This document shows positions 6,904 through 16,825 of a stretch of 64,000 bases of DNA, one piece after another. The stretch is from positions 148,763-212,762 of the forward strand of contig NZ_JAGHQW010000002.1 in assembly GCF_017744115.1 (NCBI RefSeq), in the 5' to 3' direction. Position 1 is the stretch's first letter. Every line of letters begins with the position of its first letter. Below the pieces are notes generated by a model. That model saw only the letters and a program-made list of their open reading frames with translations, did not search any database and was not told the DNA's origin. The translations under genes and the position numbers were made by a program. The DNA is from Salinisphaera sp. G21_0 (lineage in GTDB: Bacteria > Pseudomonadota > Gammaproteobacteria > Pseudomonadales > Endozoicomonadaceae).

Positions 6904-8742
6904 ATGCCAAAATGCCAACTCCGCCTGATCTGGCCCCTTTTTCTGGGTCTGTTAATCTCAATATCTGCCCAGGCCAACCTGAGCCAGTTATTCGGGACAG
7001 AATCCAGTGAAAACCAGGGTTTTCTTCCGGTCGAAGAAGCCTTTCAATTCACCGGGCGAATTGAGCGGGGTTCGGCGATCATTGATGTTGCTGTAAAACC
7101 AGAGCACTACCTTTATAAGCACCGTTTCACCTTTACGCCGGTGACCGATATCTCAACACTGGGTACAGCTGACTATCCTGCCGGTGAAGCGATTTTTGAC
7201 CCTTATTACAACAAAGAACTGGAAGTATTCAGTGAAAACCTGGTTATCAACGTTCCTGCCAGCCATTCAGGCAACCTGCCGGAACTGGAAATCGGCTTCC
7301 AGGGCTGTGCCAGTGCCGGATTGTGTTATCCACCCCATAAAGTTGTTATTCCATTGGTGATTACCCAAGTCAGTGATTCGCCCGTTTCAGCCAGCGTAAC
7401 TCTTACGGCGGCATCAGACTCCGGGAACGCCTTTCAGCAGCAGCTGGAACAGAACAGTCTGCCGATTGCGCTACTCATTTTTGTCCTGGCGGGTATTGGC
7501 CTTAGCCTGACGCCCTGTGTCCTGCCCATGTTCCCGATACTGTCCAGCCTGATCCTGGGAACCAGGACACAGAGCAAAGCCCGAACCATTGCCCTGACGA
7601 TGACCTATATACTCACCATGTCAGCCACCTTTGCCATTGCCGGTACATTAATGGGGCTGTTTGGTGCCAGTCTGAACCTTCAGGCAAAGCTCCAGTCCCC
7701 ATGGCTGCTGATCCCTATGGCAATACTCTTCGTGCTGCTGGCTCTGAGTATGTTTGGCCTTTACGAGTTGCAGCTGCCCGCCCGGGTTCGGGACAAACTC
7801 AGTGGCAGTCCGCAAAACTCAGGCAGCTTGTCGGGGGCTGCCGTGATGGGGTTGTTGTCAGCACTGGTGGTTTCCCCATGTGTCTCGGCACCCCTGGCCG
7901 GAGCACTGGTCTATATCAGCTCAACCGGTGATGCTCTGTTTGGTGGGCTGACACTGTTTGCCCTGGGCCTGGGCATGGGTATTCCCTTATTTGTCCTGGC
8001 GTTAGGCGGAAGGCACTGGCTGCCAAGATCCGGGGCCTGGATGAATGGTGTTCGCTCATTCTTTGGCGTATTACTTCTGGGCGTCGCCATCTGGATGCTG
8101 GAAAGGGTTATCGCTCCATCAGCCACGCTATTCCTGTGGGGTGCTTTGCTAATTGGCTGTGCCGTATTCCTGGGCGCTCTTCACACCAACCTGACAGAAG
8201 CCCACCAGAAGCTCCGACAGACCGTCGGCATACTGTGTCTGATCTATGGAACCTGCCTGATTATTGGTGCCGCCATGGACAATAGAGACCCATTGAATCC
8301 GTTATTGGGTAAAAGCAGCACGGCAATAGAAAGCCTCACTGAACAGACAGAGAGTTCCCGCTTCAAGACGGTAACGACAGTGAATGAACTGAATAACCTG
8401 CTGGCAGACGCAGCCCTGAACAACCTGCCAGCCCTGGTGGATCTCTATGCTGACTGGTGCATATCCTGCAAAATCATCGAGCGGACCGTGTTCCCTGACC
8501 CACTGGTCACTGATCAGTTGGCCAGAATAGCCCTGATCAAGCTGGATATCACCGATAACACGCTGGAACACCAACAGTTCCTCAACCAGTATCAACTGTT
8601 CGGACCACCCGCCATGCTGTTTTTTGATGCCAGTGGGAGTGAGTTGTCTGCACTGAAATCCCAGGGTGAAATCACCGCTTTGCAGCTGCATCAAAAGCTG
8701 ACAAAACTGCTGACAGCCTCCGGAATAACTACAGATGTCTGA
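6904..8742 (+). CDS. dsbD: Thiol:disulfide interchange protein DsbD
   Basis: 612 residues. It transfers electrons from cytoplasmic thioredoxin across the inner membrane to periplasmic DsbC/DsbG and cytochrome maturation. A signal peptide (1-24) precedes the periplasmic nDsbD domain with its redox pair Cys135 and Cys141 (F-Q-G-C ... L-C-Y-P-P). The eight-helix membrane domain has Cys205 (L-T-P-C-V-L-P) and Cys326 (V-S-P-C-V-S-A-P). The C-terminal thioredoxin fold has C-I-S-C at 519-522 after Y-A-D-W. All six catalytic cysteines are present. It is 141 bp downstream of ppa, monocistronic by spacing. Confidence 0.96.
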   Translation: MPKCQLRLIWPLFLGLLISISAQANLSQLFGTESSENQGFLPVEEAFQFTGRIERGSAIIDVAVKPEHYLYKHRFTFTPVTDISTLGTADYPAGEAIFDPYYNKELEVFSENLVINVPASHSGNLPELEIGFQGCASAGLCYPPHKVVIPLVITQVSDSPVSASVTLTAASDSGNAFQQQLEQNSLPIALLIFVLAGIGLSLTPCVLPMFPILSSLILGTRTQSKARTIALTMTYILTMSATFAIAGTLMGLFGASLNLQAKLQSPWLLIPMAILFVLLALSMFGLYELQLPARVRDKLSGSPQNSGSLSGAAVMGLLSALVVSPCVSAPLAGALVYISSTGDALFGGLTLFALGLGMGIPLFVLALGGRHWLPRSGAWMNGVRSFFGVLLLGVAIWMLERVIAPSATLFLWGALLIGCAVFLGALHTNLTEAHQKLRQTVGILCLIYGTCLIIGAAMDNRDPLNPLLGKSSTAIESLTEQTESSRFKTVTTVNELNNLLADAALNNLPALVDLYADWCISCKIIERTVFPDPLVTDQLARIALIKLDITDNTLEHQQFLNQYQLFGPPAMLFFDASGSELSALKSQGEITALQLHQKLTKLLTASGITTDV

Positions 8743-8969
8743 ACTTGTCTGAAACAGGCATGAAATGCTTCGTAACTGTCGTTAACCTCCTGTAACACGC
8801 ACAAACTGGACGCACTCTTGACAATGGGGCAAAATGCCTGATCAATAACGATTGCGATGTATTTCAAAGGTCAACTGCATAGCCAGGTTAACCAAAGCAG
8901 GCTGACTACTGAAGCTCTCCCATTGGTCAGGGTCGCAACGGTGACCATTGGGGTCTTAAGAGGATAAAC

Positions 8970-9422
8970 ATGGCTGACATTCTTGTGCTCAATGGTCCAA
9001 ACCTGAATTTGCTTGGCACTCGAGAGCCTGGTGTTTACGGTGCAACCACGCTTGAACAGATCGGCCAGAACCTTGTCCAGCAGGCTACTGATGCAGGCCT
9101 TAAGCTGGAAAGCTTTCAAAGCAATGCGGAACATCTACTGATAGACCGTATTCATCAGGCCGGTAAGGATGGCGTACGCTTTATCATCATCAACCCGGCC
9201 GCTTTCACTCACACCAGTGTGGCACTGCGGGATGCGCTGCTTGGGGTTGCTATTCCATTTATTGAAGTACACCTTTCGAACATCCATTGCAGGGAGCCTT
9301 TCCGTCATCACTCCTATTTCAGTGACGTTGCTGAAGGGGTTATTGCCGGATTGGGACCTAAAGGCTACGAAATGGCACTGTCTGCCGCAGTTGACAGGCT
9401 TGCCAGACAGCCAGAGCCATAA
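8970..9422 (+). CDS. aroQ: 3-dehydroquinate dehydratase, type II
   Basis: 150 residues, the normal size for the dodecameric type II enzyme, step three of the shikimate pathway. Signature [12 protein letters not shown] at the N-terminus with the catalytic Tyr following (V-Y-G), the N-P-A-A-F-T-H segment and E-V-H-L-S-N with the active-site His are present. ATG follows an AAGAGGA-type site. It lies directly upstream of accB-accC, the common gammaproteobacterial order. Confidence 0.96.
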   Translation: MADILVLNGPNLNLLGTREPGVYGATTLEQIGQNLVQQATDAGLKLESFQSNAEHLLIDRIHQAGKDGVRFIIINPAAFTHTSVALRDALLGVAIPFIEVHLSNIHCREPFRHHSYFSDVAEGVIAGLGPKGYEMALSAAVDRLARQPEP

Positions 9423-9440
9423 GAACGCGAACCATTTTTT

Positions 9441-9473
9441 CAGAACGCGACACCAAAACAGGACAGCGTTCTG
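9441..9473 (+). repeat. Inverted repeat between aroQ and accB
   Basis: CAGAACGC and GCGTTCTG form a perfect 8-bp stem with a 17-base loop just after aroQ. The left arm is preceded at 9422 by another AGAACGCGA. No T-tract follows, so it may be an attenuator-like or processing structure ahead of accB rather than a simple terminator. Confidence 0.4.
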
Positions 9474-9641
9474 ATTTATGTTAATCGCAGTGCAGCTGCC
9501 TTAACCCTTTTAAACAGTGGCACTGTCAGGCAAAAACTGACCACCGGGGATCCTGCACTCGCCAAGTTGAGTGTTCGATTTTTCGCAAAATCAACCAGAC
9601 TGGCCAGCCAGAGCTGCCAGTACAAGCATTTGAGACTGACA

Positions 9642-10103
9642 ATGGATATCAGAAAAGTAAAAAAGCTCATTGAGCTGCTGGAAGAATCAGGTATTGATGA
9701 GCTCGAAATCCATGAGGGTGAAGAGTCCGTTCGTATCAGCCGTTACTCAAAAAATGCACCTGTAGCCGCCGCCCCCATTGCCTATCCGGCTGCTGCACCA
9801 GCCCCAGCTGCACCTGCTGCCACTGCAGCAGCTGCTCCTGCACCTGCTATTGCTAAGCCTGTGGTTTCCGGCCATCAGGTCAAGTCTCCCATGGTTGGTA
9901 CTTTCTACGGTGCTCCGTCACCGGATGCGCCTGACTTCGCCAAAGTCGGCCAGCAGGTTAAGGAAGGTGATGTACTCTGCATTGTTGAAGCCATGAAGAT
10001 GATGAACCAGATCAAGGCGGACAAATCCGGCACTATTGATGCCGTTCTGGTAGAGAATGGTCAGCCTGTTGAGTTCGACCAGCCCCTGTTCACTATTGTC
10101 TGA
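9642..10103 (+). CDS. accB: Biotin carboxyl carrier protein of acetyl-CoA carboxylase
   Basis: 153 residues. Carries the biotin that is carboxylated by AccC and then donates CO2 to acetyl-CoA, the first step of fatty acid synthesis. The N-terminal helix (M-D-I-R-K-V-K-K-L) is followed by an Ala/Pro-rich linker (about 40-75) and the biotinyl domain with the E-A-M-K-M-M biotinylation motif. The start at 9642 gives the standard M-D-I-R-K N-terminus; an in-frame upstream start at 9567 would add 25 atypical residues. Followed by accC after 21 bp, so co-transcribed. Confidence 0.96.
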   Translation: MDIRKVKKLIELLEESGIDELEIHEGEESVRISRYSKNAPVAAAPIAYPAAAPAPAAPAATAAAAPAPAIAKPVVSGHQVKSPMVGTFYGAPSPDAPDFAKVGQQVKEGDVLCIVEAMKMMNQIKADKSGTIDAVLVENGQPVEFDQPLFTIV

Positions 10104-10124
10104 TAATCGCCTGAGAATCGCGTT

Positions 10125-11465
10125 ATGCTCGATAAAGTCGTAATAGCCAACCGGGGCGAAATTGCTCTCAGAATATTAAGGGCCTGCAAAGAGCTGGGCA
10201 TCAAGACCGTTGCGGTTCACTCCAAGGCCGATGCTGACCTTATGCATCTGCATCTGGCGGATGAGTCCGTCTGTATCGGTCCAAACAACCCGGCAGACAG
10301 CTATCTCAATATTCCTGCCATCATCAGTGCCGCCGAGGTGACTCACGCCACCGCGATTCACCCGGGTTACGGCTTCCTGTCAGAAAATGCGGATTTTGCT
10401 GAACAGGTAGAACGCAGTGGCTTTACCTTTATCGGGCCTTCCGCCGACGTTATCCGCCTGATGGGGGACAAAGTCTCGGCAATTGAAGCCATGCAGAAAG
10501 CCGGTGTTCCCACGGTTCCGGGCTCTAATGGCTCACTCACTGATGACCACAGCCGCACAATGGCCATAGCCCGGGATATCAGCTATCCCGTAATCATCAA
10601 GGCTGCCGGCGGTGGCGGTGGCCGCGGTATGCGCGTGGTCTACAACGAAGAAGACCTGATCAGCTCCGTCGCCCTGACCAAATCAGAAGCCGGTGCGGCA
10701 TTCAACAATGACACGGTTTACCTGGAGAAATTCCTGCAAAACCCACGTCATGTGGAGTTCCAGGTGCTGGCCGATGGCCAGGGTAACGCCATTCACCTGG
10801 GTGACCGCGACTGTTCTCTGCAACGTCGTCATCAGAAGGTTATTGAAGAAGCGCCTGCACCCGGCATTCCGGAAGAGAAGCGTCAGGAAGTGGCCAGTGC
10901 CTGTACCCGTGCCTGCATTGAGCTTGGCTACAAAGGTGCTGGAACCTTTGAATTCCTGTATGAAAACGGCGAGTTCTATTTCATTGAAATGAACACCCGG
11001 GTTCAGGTTGAGCACCCGGTGACCGAACTGATCAGCGGCATCGATATTGTCAAAGAGCAGCTGAGAATTGCCAGCGGCCTGCCTCTGAGCGTTGGTCAGG
11101 AAGATATCGAACTCAAAGGCCACGCCTTCGAATGCCGTATCAACGCCGAAGACCCGAAAACCTTTATGCCATCACCAGGCAAGGTTTTGCAGTTCCATGC
11201 ACCTGGCGGTAATGGTGTTCGCGTGGATAGCCATCTGTACAACGGTTACAGCGTTCCTCCTTACTATGACTCCCTGATCGCCAAGATCATCAGTTATGGT
11301 CCGGATCGTGAAACGGCCCTTATCCGCATGAAGAACGCACTGGATGAAACCGTTATTGAGGGGATTAAAACCAATATTCCTCTTCATCAGGCGTTGGTGA
11401 CTGATCCTCACTTCAAGGAAGGGGGTGTCAGCATTCATTATCTGGAAAAGAAACTGGCTGAGTGA
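10125..11465 (+). CDS. accC: Biotin carboxylase subunit of acetyl-CoA carboxylase
   Basis: 446 residues, the family's usual length. ATP-grasp enzyme that carboxylates the AccB biotin using bicarbonate. Visible are the N-terminal [10 protein letters not shown] motif, the [10 protein letters not shown] segment, the Gly-rich ATP lid G-G-G-G-G-R-G-M-R and the catalytic [12 protein letters not shown]. Forms an operon with accB and ends at a clear terminator. Confidence 0.97.
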   Translation: MLDKVVIANRGEIALRILRACKELGIKTVAVHSKADADLMHLHLADESVCIGPNNPADSYLNIPAIISAAEVTHATAIHPGYGFLSENADFAEQVERSGFTFIGPSADVIRLMGDKVSAIEAMQKAGVPTVPGSNGSLTDDHSRTMAIARDISYPVIIKAAGGGGGRGMRVVYNEEDLISSVALTKSEAGAAFNNDTVYLEKFLQNPRHVEFQVLADGQGNAIHLGDRDCSLQRRHQKVIEEAPAPGIPEEKRQEVASACTRACIELGYKGAGTFEFLYENGEFYFIEMNTRVQVEHPVTELISGIDIVKEQLRIASGLPLSVGQEDIELKGHAFECRINAEDPKTFMPSPGKVLQFHAPGGNGVRVDSHLYNGYSVPPYYDSLIAKIISYGPDRETALIRMKNALDETVIEGIKTNIPLHQALVTDPHFKEGGVSIHYLEKKLAE

Positions 11466-11489
11466 TTTCCAGTTTTTTTACTCTTTGGC

Positions 11490-11524
11490 AAGGCCGTCTC
11501 CCACAAGAGATGGCCTTTCTTTTT
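11490..11524 (+). terminator. Rho-independent terminator after accBC
   Basis: An 11-bp stem (11490-11500 with 11507-11517, one G-U pair), six-base loop, then TCTTTTT. It lies 25 bases after the accC stop. Confidence 0.85.
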
Positions 11525-11653
11525 ATTGGGCGATCAGCCAGCAAATGTTTATGAAATACCGGTGCTCAGCTACAATAAGTCGCCTATGTTCCATGAATTT
11601 CTTTCCTGAAGAACAGATCGAAATTCTTATTGCTTTTCATTCTGGGTAACACA

Positions 11654-12541
11654 ATGTCTTGGATTCAAGTCAGACTGGACACAACTTCTGACCATGCTGA
11701 AATTCTGGAAGACCTGCTTCTGGAAGCCGGTGCCTGTGCGGTCACCCTGCAGGATGCAAAAGATCAACCGGTCTATGAACCGGAGCTGGGTACCACACCG
11801 CTGTGGAACAACACCGTTGTTGTTGGCTTGTTTGATGCCCAGACCCGCACCGATAATCTCATACCTTTTCTCAAAGAACGTGCCGGACTGAACCCTTTCC
11901 CTGGTCACAAGGTCGAACTAGTGGAAGATAAAGACTGGGAAAGAGAGTGGATGACCCACTTCCACCCCATGCAGTTTGGTGACCGCCTGTGGGTTTGCCC
12001 CAGCTGGAAAGACGTTCCCGATCCTGAGGCTGTTAACCTGATGCTGGACCCGGGCCTGGCCTTCGGCACCGGGACGCACCCCACCACGGCACTCTGCCTG
12101 CGTTGGCTGGATCAGCAGAATAACCTGACTGGTAAAACAGTTATCGACTATGGTTGTGGTTCTGGCATCCTTGCTATTGCAGCACTGCTTCTGGGTGCAC
12201 AATCAGCTGTCGGTGTTGACCTGGATCCGCAGGCACTGGAAGCCACTATCGAGAACGCTAAACGGAATAACATTCCGGTGGGTAAGCTGGAAGTTTTTCT
12301 GCCCGATGACGAACCCACGGATCAGGCTGATATAGTACTGGCCAACATTCTTGCTGGCCCTTTGACTCAACTGGCTCCCAAACTGGCCAGTCTGACCAGG
12401 GAAGGCGGTTCCATTGCTCTGTCCGGTATTCTGGCTGAGCAGGCGGATGAAATAATTCAAACCTATGAACAGTGGTTTGCCATGGATACAGCAGTCACCT
12501 TTGATGGCTGGGCCATGCTCTCTGGTAAGCGACGTTCATAA
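11654..12541 (+). CDS. prmA: Ribosomal protein L11 methyltransferase
   Basis: 295 residues. SAM-dependent enzyme that trimethylates ribosomal protein L11. The N-terminal substrate-binding domain begins M-S-W-I-Q-V-R-L, matching the E. coli M-P-W-I-Q start, so I place the start at 11654 rather than 11630. The catalytic domain has G-T-G-T-H-P-T-T, the SAM motif D-Y-G-C-G-S-G-I-L and L-A-N-I-L-A-G-P-L. Sits between accBC and the zinc-ribbon gene, as in many gammaproteobacteria. Confidence 0.96.
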   Translation: MSWIQVRLDTTSDHAEILEDLLLEAGACAVTLQDAKDQPVYEPELGTTPLWNNTVVVGLFDAQTRTDNLIPFLKERAGLNPFPGHKVELVEDKDWEREWMTHFHPMQFGDRLWVCPSWKDVPDPEAVNLMLDPGLAFGTGTHPTTALCLRWLDQQNNLTGKTVIDYGCGSGILAIAALLLGAQSAVGVDLDPQALEATIENAKRNNIPVGKLEVFLPDDEPTDQADIVLANILAGPLTQLAPKLASLTREGGSIALSGILAEQADEIIQTYEQWFAMDTAVTFDGWAMLSGKRRS

Positions 12542-12693
12542 GCTGGCATTAATGTGATGCAGGTATGACAGAACTTGTTACTCCCCGGGTTTCAATAGAA
12601 ACTAAAGTACCCGTATTATCAATTAGACTGGATTCAGTACTGGGGCTCTGGTCTAATAAAAAATGCTGCTTTAAAATCAGGTAAACAGTAAAC

Positions 12694-13635
12694 ATGACGC
12701 CGTCAAGTGTCACTTGCCCCCACTGCCAGACCATATTCCGCATTACCCATGCCCAGCTTAAGGCTGCCAGGGGTTCGGTGCGTTGCGGTTCATGCCTTCA
12801 GGTTTTTAATGCCATAGACCAGCTACCGCGCCTGAAAGAACAAGAAAAGGAGGCATTCAACACTTCCATTGAAAACGTTGAAACATCATCCTCTGACCAT
12901 CGGGAAGAGCCCCAGACACCCACTCAAACCCAAAAAAAACTGCGGGAAACACTGGTCGTCCAACAGCAAAAACCGGTCAAAAAACCAGATTCAACACAAC
13001 CGGAAACATCCAGAAGCAAAGACCTTGACCCTTCCATAAAAGCAAAGGTTGCCACTGCGCCCATCCAGTATGATGGCTACCATCAGCAAAGCATCGAAAC
13101 CCTGATTCACGAACTGGACCAGCGGGAAACCGAAGAAACCATTAACGAACAACAGCTCCGCAGAAAAAGAACCTACTGGGGTGTTGCGGCCTGCTGCCTG
13201 CTGGTGTTGCTGACACTGCAATTTGCCTGGTTCAACCGCAATACACTGTCACTGAGCCCTGCCCTGCGACCAGCTTATACCATGACCTGCAATCTGCTTT
13301 CCTGCAAACTTCCCCCCATGGTTAACCTCAATGCCATTAAAAGCGTTGATCTTGTGGTACGCAGCCACCCTGAACAAGACAACGCCCTGCAGGTAGATGC
13401 TGTCATCATTAATGAAGCCAGGCACCCACAGCCGTTTCCAGACTTAAAGCTGACCTTTACCGATATCAACGGCCGACTGGTGGCTAACCGTACCTTTACC
13501 CCATCGGAATACCTCGGTGGCGAGCTGGCCGGCTCAGACGAAATGCCTAAAGCACAACCTATCCGCCTGGGGCTGGAAATTGTCGACCCGGGAGAGCAGG
13601 CTGTGAACTACCAGCTGACCTTCAGTGAAAACTGA
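12694..13635 (+). CDS. MJ0042 zinc-ribbon / DUF3426 inner-membrane protein
   Basis: 313 residues. The N-terminus is a zinc ribbon (C-P-H-C at about 8-11 and C-G-S-C at about 31-34) of the MJ0042 type. A long charged, Gln/Thr-rich linker follows, then one transmembrane helix at about 165-185 (A-C-C-L-L-V-L-L-T-L) and a periplasmic DUF3426 domain to the end. The family is conserved next to prmA in Pseudomonas-like genomes. Its role is not established; a membrane-anchored sensor or assembly factor is conceivable. Organisation prmA, this gene, then dusB-fis is the common neighbourhood, here interrupted by two small accessory genes. Confidence 0.88.
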   Translation: MTPSSVTCPHCQTIFRITHAQLKAARGSVRCGSCLQVFNAIDQLPRLKEQEKEAFNTSIENVETSSSDHREEPQTPTQTQKKLRETLVVQQQKPVKKPDSTQPETSRSKDLDPSIKAKVATAPIQYDGYHQQSIETLIHELDQRETEETINEQQLRRKRTYWGVAACCLLVLLTLQFAWFNRNTLSLSPALRPAYTMTCNLLSCKLPPMVNLNAIKSVDLVVRSHPEQDNALQVDAVIINEARHPQPFPDLKLTFTDINGRLVANRTFTPSEYLGGELAGSDEMPKAQPIRLGLEIVDPGEQAVNYQLTFSEN

Positions 13636-13761
13636 GTAACGCACTGCATGCCAGAACACAACACCAGTATGAAGAGCGTTTCATAGGGCATCACCAAAAA
13701 GGCACTGCGTTAACTTATTCGGATTACCCGTTGTCAGCAATGAATACAAATCACTGCTAAC

Positions 13762-13776
13762 CCATTGGTTCAATGG
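13762..13776. repeat. Small perfect hairpin CCATTG-gtt-CAATGG
   Basis: A six-bp stem with a three-base loop in the gap after the zinc-ribbon gene. No T-tract. Function unknown. Confidence 0.3.
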
Positions 13777-13862
13777 CTATCAGCCCCAGTGTCAATACCG
13801 CGAATCATATGGTTATGGATATCAATCATGCAGCCTTATAAATCAGTAAGTCGCTGACATCC

Positions 13863-14132
13863 TCAGCTTCTGGACAGCAGCCAACGAACCATCAATGTCA
13901 GCAAGCACGCAGGAACCAGCAACAATACCCCTGTCAAAAACAGTGCAACAGGTACAGGAACATGAAAATACGTAAACGCAAAGGCAATGCTGCACACCGC
14001 ATCCACAATACTTAAACTGAACGGCGTATTATCCGGCCCGGAAAAGGCATTTATCAACAGAATTTCCACGACCAGAATCACCATAATCAGGGGGATATCC
14101 CACCCTGCGACCCACTTTTTCAAGAACCGCAC
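13863..14132 (-). CDS. Small hypothetical membrane protein
   Basis: 89 residues from a GTG start, with about three hydrophobic helices (roughly 14-32, 40-56, 60-86). No family recognised. The start is uncertain: GAGG abuts the GTG and no spaced Shine-Dalgarno is seen. The same frame stays open upstream as far as a TAA near 14240 without an ATG, and that extension also reads protein-like (W-I-D-E-I-L-L-L-L-T-G-N). It is the only minus-strand gene in this plus-strand block. It could be a real accessory gene, a remnant of a longer one, or chance. Confidence 0.4.
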   Translation of the reverse strand: MRFLKKWVAGWDIPLIMVILVVEILLINAFSGPDNTPFSLSIVDAVCSIAFAFTYFHVPVPVALFLTGVLLLVPACLLTLMVRWLLSRS

Positions 14133-14321
14133 CCTCAGATTACCCGTCAGAAGTAACAGAATCTCGTCAATCCACGGGCGTACCTGCCAACAACCGGGAT
14201 AACCCGCCGCAAAACTGTCGATAAATGCTAACAGCTCACATTAAACAGACTCAATCTATCGTCAACAGCTACAAATATAAGGAGAAGGATTTAGTAGTGC
14301 AGTACCTTCATGGAGGAAGTA

Positions 14322-14891
14322 ATGTTGTTTTCCACCCGTTCTTTATGCCTTAACATTTGTGCCATTCTGGCACTGGTAATCATACCCGGTACACTGGTAA
14401 CCGCTGCCCCCAAAAAAAATCAACATCAGTGTCAAACCGGTGACCGTTACCTCTTTGGTCTGCAAGAAAGGGTTGATCAGATCGATGAATTTCCCTCTCA
14501 GATCAATGCACTGATTGACTCCGGCTCGACCCTGTCCTCCATGGATGCCAGAGACATCAAAATCAGAAAAAACACCAATGGCACCCTGTGGGTTCACTTT
14601 ACAGTCCCTACCACCAGAGACAAACGTAAACTGGTAAAAATGGCCAAGCCACTTAAACGCTTCGCCCGGGTACAGACCCATCATGGCATCCCACAGAAGC
14701 GCCCGGTAATTGAAGCAAAGATACGTCTTGGCCCAATAGAAACCCGAACCGACTTCAGCCTGACTTCCCGTTCAAGATTCAGAAACCCGATTCTGCTCGG
14801 TACCAACACCCTGAAGAACCTGGCAATCATCGATATATCGAGGGAATTTCTTCTGAAAAACAATTGCCTGCAGGTCAGCCGTTCTCCTTGA
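14322..14891 (+). CDS. Secreted retropepsin-like protease family protein (PF05618, RimB-like)
   Basis: 189 residues. An N-terminal signal peptide (about 1-28, hydrophobic A-I-L-A-L-V-I-I-P-G) indicates export. The mature part has the aspartic-protease-like I-D-S-G-S-T-L-S-S motif, a variant of the I-D-T-G-A-R-T-S-A-L signature of the 'ATP-dependent zinc protease' family, and ends with the conserved R-x-R-x-x-P-I-L-L-G-T-N-T-L-x-x-L segment. I start at 14322 because GGAGGAAGTA precedes that ATG; an in-frame ATG at 14310 lies inside this site. Substrate unknown; other members act in peptide or polyglutamate cleavage. Confidence 0.75.
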   Translation: MLFSTRSLCLNICAILALVIIPGTLVTAAPKKNQHQCQTGDRYLFGLQERVDQIDEFPSQINALIDSGSTLSSMDARDIKIRKNTNGTLWVHFTVPTTRDKRKLVKMAKPLKRFARVQTHHGIPQKRPVIEAKIRLGPIETRTDFSLTSRSRFRNPILLGTNTLKNLAIIDISREFLLKNNCLQVSRSP

Positions 14892-15307
14892 TGCCAGCCA
14901 ACAGGTGAATTTCGGAAGGCGGATTTCTGCCAAGAACACCCAGCGCCATCAGTGCAAAAATTACCTTATGCCCTTTGTGCGTCAAAACAATCCTTCCACG
15001 ACTAAAAAACGACCAGTTTCATGCGACCTGACAACAAATTGTACAATTTCATTGCTTATGCCTACATTGAACCCGTTTCTTGCTGACCTATATCAAAAAA
15101 TGCACAACCCATTGGCTCTATTATTGATCTGCGCCAGAAGGCCTTAGGTGAAGCGAGTAATGGTTTTTGCATTAGCAAATCCATCACTTTTAGCTGAACA
15201 AATATTGATCAATTTCACTTTATCGTGAAATATGTAGAGAGTATGATGACCCGTTGGTTTCATCATCATCCATCAGATCGAGGCTTTCTTTTTTGTCAGG
15301 TCAACTC
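14892..15307. other. 416-bp gap upstream of dusB-fis
   Basis: No gene is supported here. It should contain the dusB-fis promoter. A perfect palindrome TTTCAC-tttatc-GTGAAA lies at 15213-15230, overlapping a TTGATC (15205-15210) that could be a -35 box, so it may be an operator; no convincing -10 is seen. Confidence 0.4.
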
Positions 15308-16363
15308 TTGTCAGAACACACAGCGCCAGCACCGTTGAAGATTGGTCCTTACTCCATCGTTAACCCGGTGGTACTGGCACCCATGGCGGGCGTTACCGAC
15401 AGTCCGTTTCGCAAACTCTGCCTGAAAATGGGTGCAGGCATGGCGGTGTCGGAGATGGTGACCAGCAACCCGAAGCTCTGGAATACCCGTAAGTCCAGGC
15501 TGCGCATGGATCACAGCTGTGAGTCCGAACCACGCTCCGTACAGATTGCCGGGGGCGATCCGGAACAGATGGCCGAGGCGGCCAGGCTGAACCAGGCGTT
15601 TGGAGCCCAGATCATAGACATCAACATGGGCTGCCCTGCCAAGAAAGTGTGCAACAAGGCGGCCGGTTCTGCCCTGCTGCGGGACATGGATCTGGTGGAG
15701 TCCATCCTGAAAGCGGTAACGGCGGCGGTGGATATTCCGGTGACCCTGAAGATTCGTACCGGCTGGGACCCGGACAACCGCAACGGTGTTGCGGTCGCCA
15801 AACTGGCTGAACAGTGTGGCATTGCCGCCCTGGCGGTTCATGGCCGCACCCGGGCCTGCATGTATAACGGTGAAGCGGAGTACGAAACCATCGCCCGCAT
15901 TGTTGAGGCGGTGACTATCCCGGTGATTGCCAATGGTGACATCACCTCGCCGGAGAAAGCACGGCATGTGCTGGACGTTACCGGTGCCAGCGCATTAATG
16001 ATTGGCCGTGCCGCCCAGGGCCGTCCCTGGATATTCCGGGAGATCAACCACTACCTGCAACACGGGGAACGGTTGGCAGCCCCGGATCAGAATGAGGTTC
16101 AGGCAATCCTTTTGGGGCACCTGGAAGCCCTCCATCAGTTTTACGGCGCTTTTTACCAGGAGCTCCAGGCTGTGCGGATTGCCAGAAAACATGTGGGCTG
16201 GTACATGCAGGACCAGCCATCCGGTCTGGAGTTTCGCCGACATTTTAATAAGCTGGAATCTTCGGAAGAACAGCACACCTGCATACGAGAGTATTTTCAG
16301 CGTTTTTCAGAGTCGACTTTTGTAATGAAGTCAAAAGGTAACGGAGAGGACATAGCGGCATGA
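15308..16363 (+). CDS. dusB: tRNA-dihydrouridine synthase B
   Basis: 351 residues. FMN enzyme that reduces specific uridines in the tRNA D-loop. The TIM-barrel starts with [20 protein letters not shown], the catalytic Cys sits in N-M-G-C-P-A-K-K-V, and the FMN/tRNA motifs H-G-R-T-R and N-G-D-I are intact. The start is a TTG at 15308 (S-E-H-T follows) with AGG nine bases upstream; an earlier in-frame TTG at 15254 is possible. It overlaps the fis start codon by four bases, the conserved dusB-fis operon. Confidence 0.94.
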   Translation: MSEHTAPAPLKIGPYSIVNPVVLAPMAGVTDSPFRKLCLKMGAGMAVSEMVTSNPKLWNTRKSRLRMDHSCESEPRSVQIAGGDPEQMAEAARLNQAFGAQIIDINMGCPAKKVCNKAAGSALLRDMDLVESILKAVTAAVDIPVTLKIRTGWDPDNRNGVAVAKLAEQCGIAALAVHGRTRACMYNGEAEYETIARIVEAVTIPVIANGDITSPEKARHVLDVTGASALMIGRAAQGRPWIFREINHYLQHGERLAAPDQNEVQAILLGHLEALHQFYGAFYQELQAVRIARKHVGWYMQDQPSGLEFRRHFNKLESSEEQHTCIREYFQRFSESTFVMKSKGNGEDIAA

Positions 16364-16674
16364 CGGCAACACAAGTAATCGTAGAAGAAGGTCGTCCAGT
16401 AAATGGCCATGGGGGAAGCCTTGCCACAGCGTCGAGAATCCCGGAGTCCCAGACTCTGCGCGACAGTGTGGAAAAATCCATGAATAACTACTTTGCCCAC
16501 CTGGACGGGCAGGACGTCACCGATGTCTATCAGATGGTGCTGTCTGAAGTAGAAGCGCCTCTGCTGGAAACGGTCATGGCTTACGTTAAGGGCAACCAGA
16601 CCCGCGCGGCCACATTACTGGGCCTTAACCGGGGAACCCTGCGTAAGAAGCTGAAGCAGTACGGCCTGCTTTAA
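16360..16674 (+). CDS. fis: DNA-binding protein Fis
   Basis: 104 residues. Nucleoid-associated factor that bends DNA and tunes rRNA, virulence and recombination loci with growth phase. The C-terminal helix-turn-helix ([16 protein letters not shown]) is nearly identical to the E. coli protein. Its ATG overlaps the dusB stop, so it is translationally coupled. A hairpin follows the stop. Confidence 0.96.
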   Translation: MTATQVIVEEGRPVNGHGGSLATASRIPESQTLRDSVEKSMNNYFAHLDGQDVTDVYQMVLSEVEAPLLETVMAYVKGNQTRAATLLGLNRGTLRKKLKQYGLL

Positions 16675-16698
16675 TTGATTCATTACTCTTTTCAATGT

Positions 16699-16733
16699 AA
16701 TCAGTAGTTTCTGGACAACGGACACTACTGATT
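16699..16733 (+). terminator. Hairpin after dusB-fis
   Basis: Perfect 10-bp stem AATCAGTAGT / ACTACTGATT with a 15-base loop, 24 bases after the fis stop. The following TCCCCTTT is a weak T-tract. Confidence 0.5.
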
Positions 16734-16825
16734 TCCCCTTTATTCCCTCCCCCCCTGCCAATAGCCACCATTTCCAGCTAAAATCTGCCAGAATTTTTAT
16801 TCCAACAAACGGTGAGTGAGAAACG

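Noticed and set aside
8818..8823. TTGACA upstream of aroQ as a -35 box
   Set aside because: No acceptable -10 hexamer occurs at 16-18 bp spacing.
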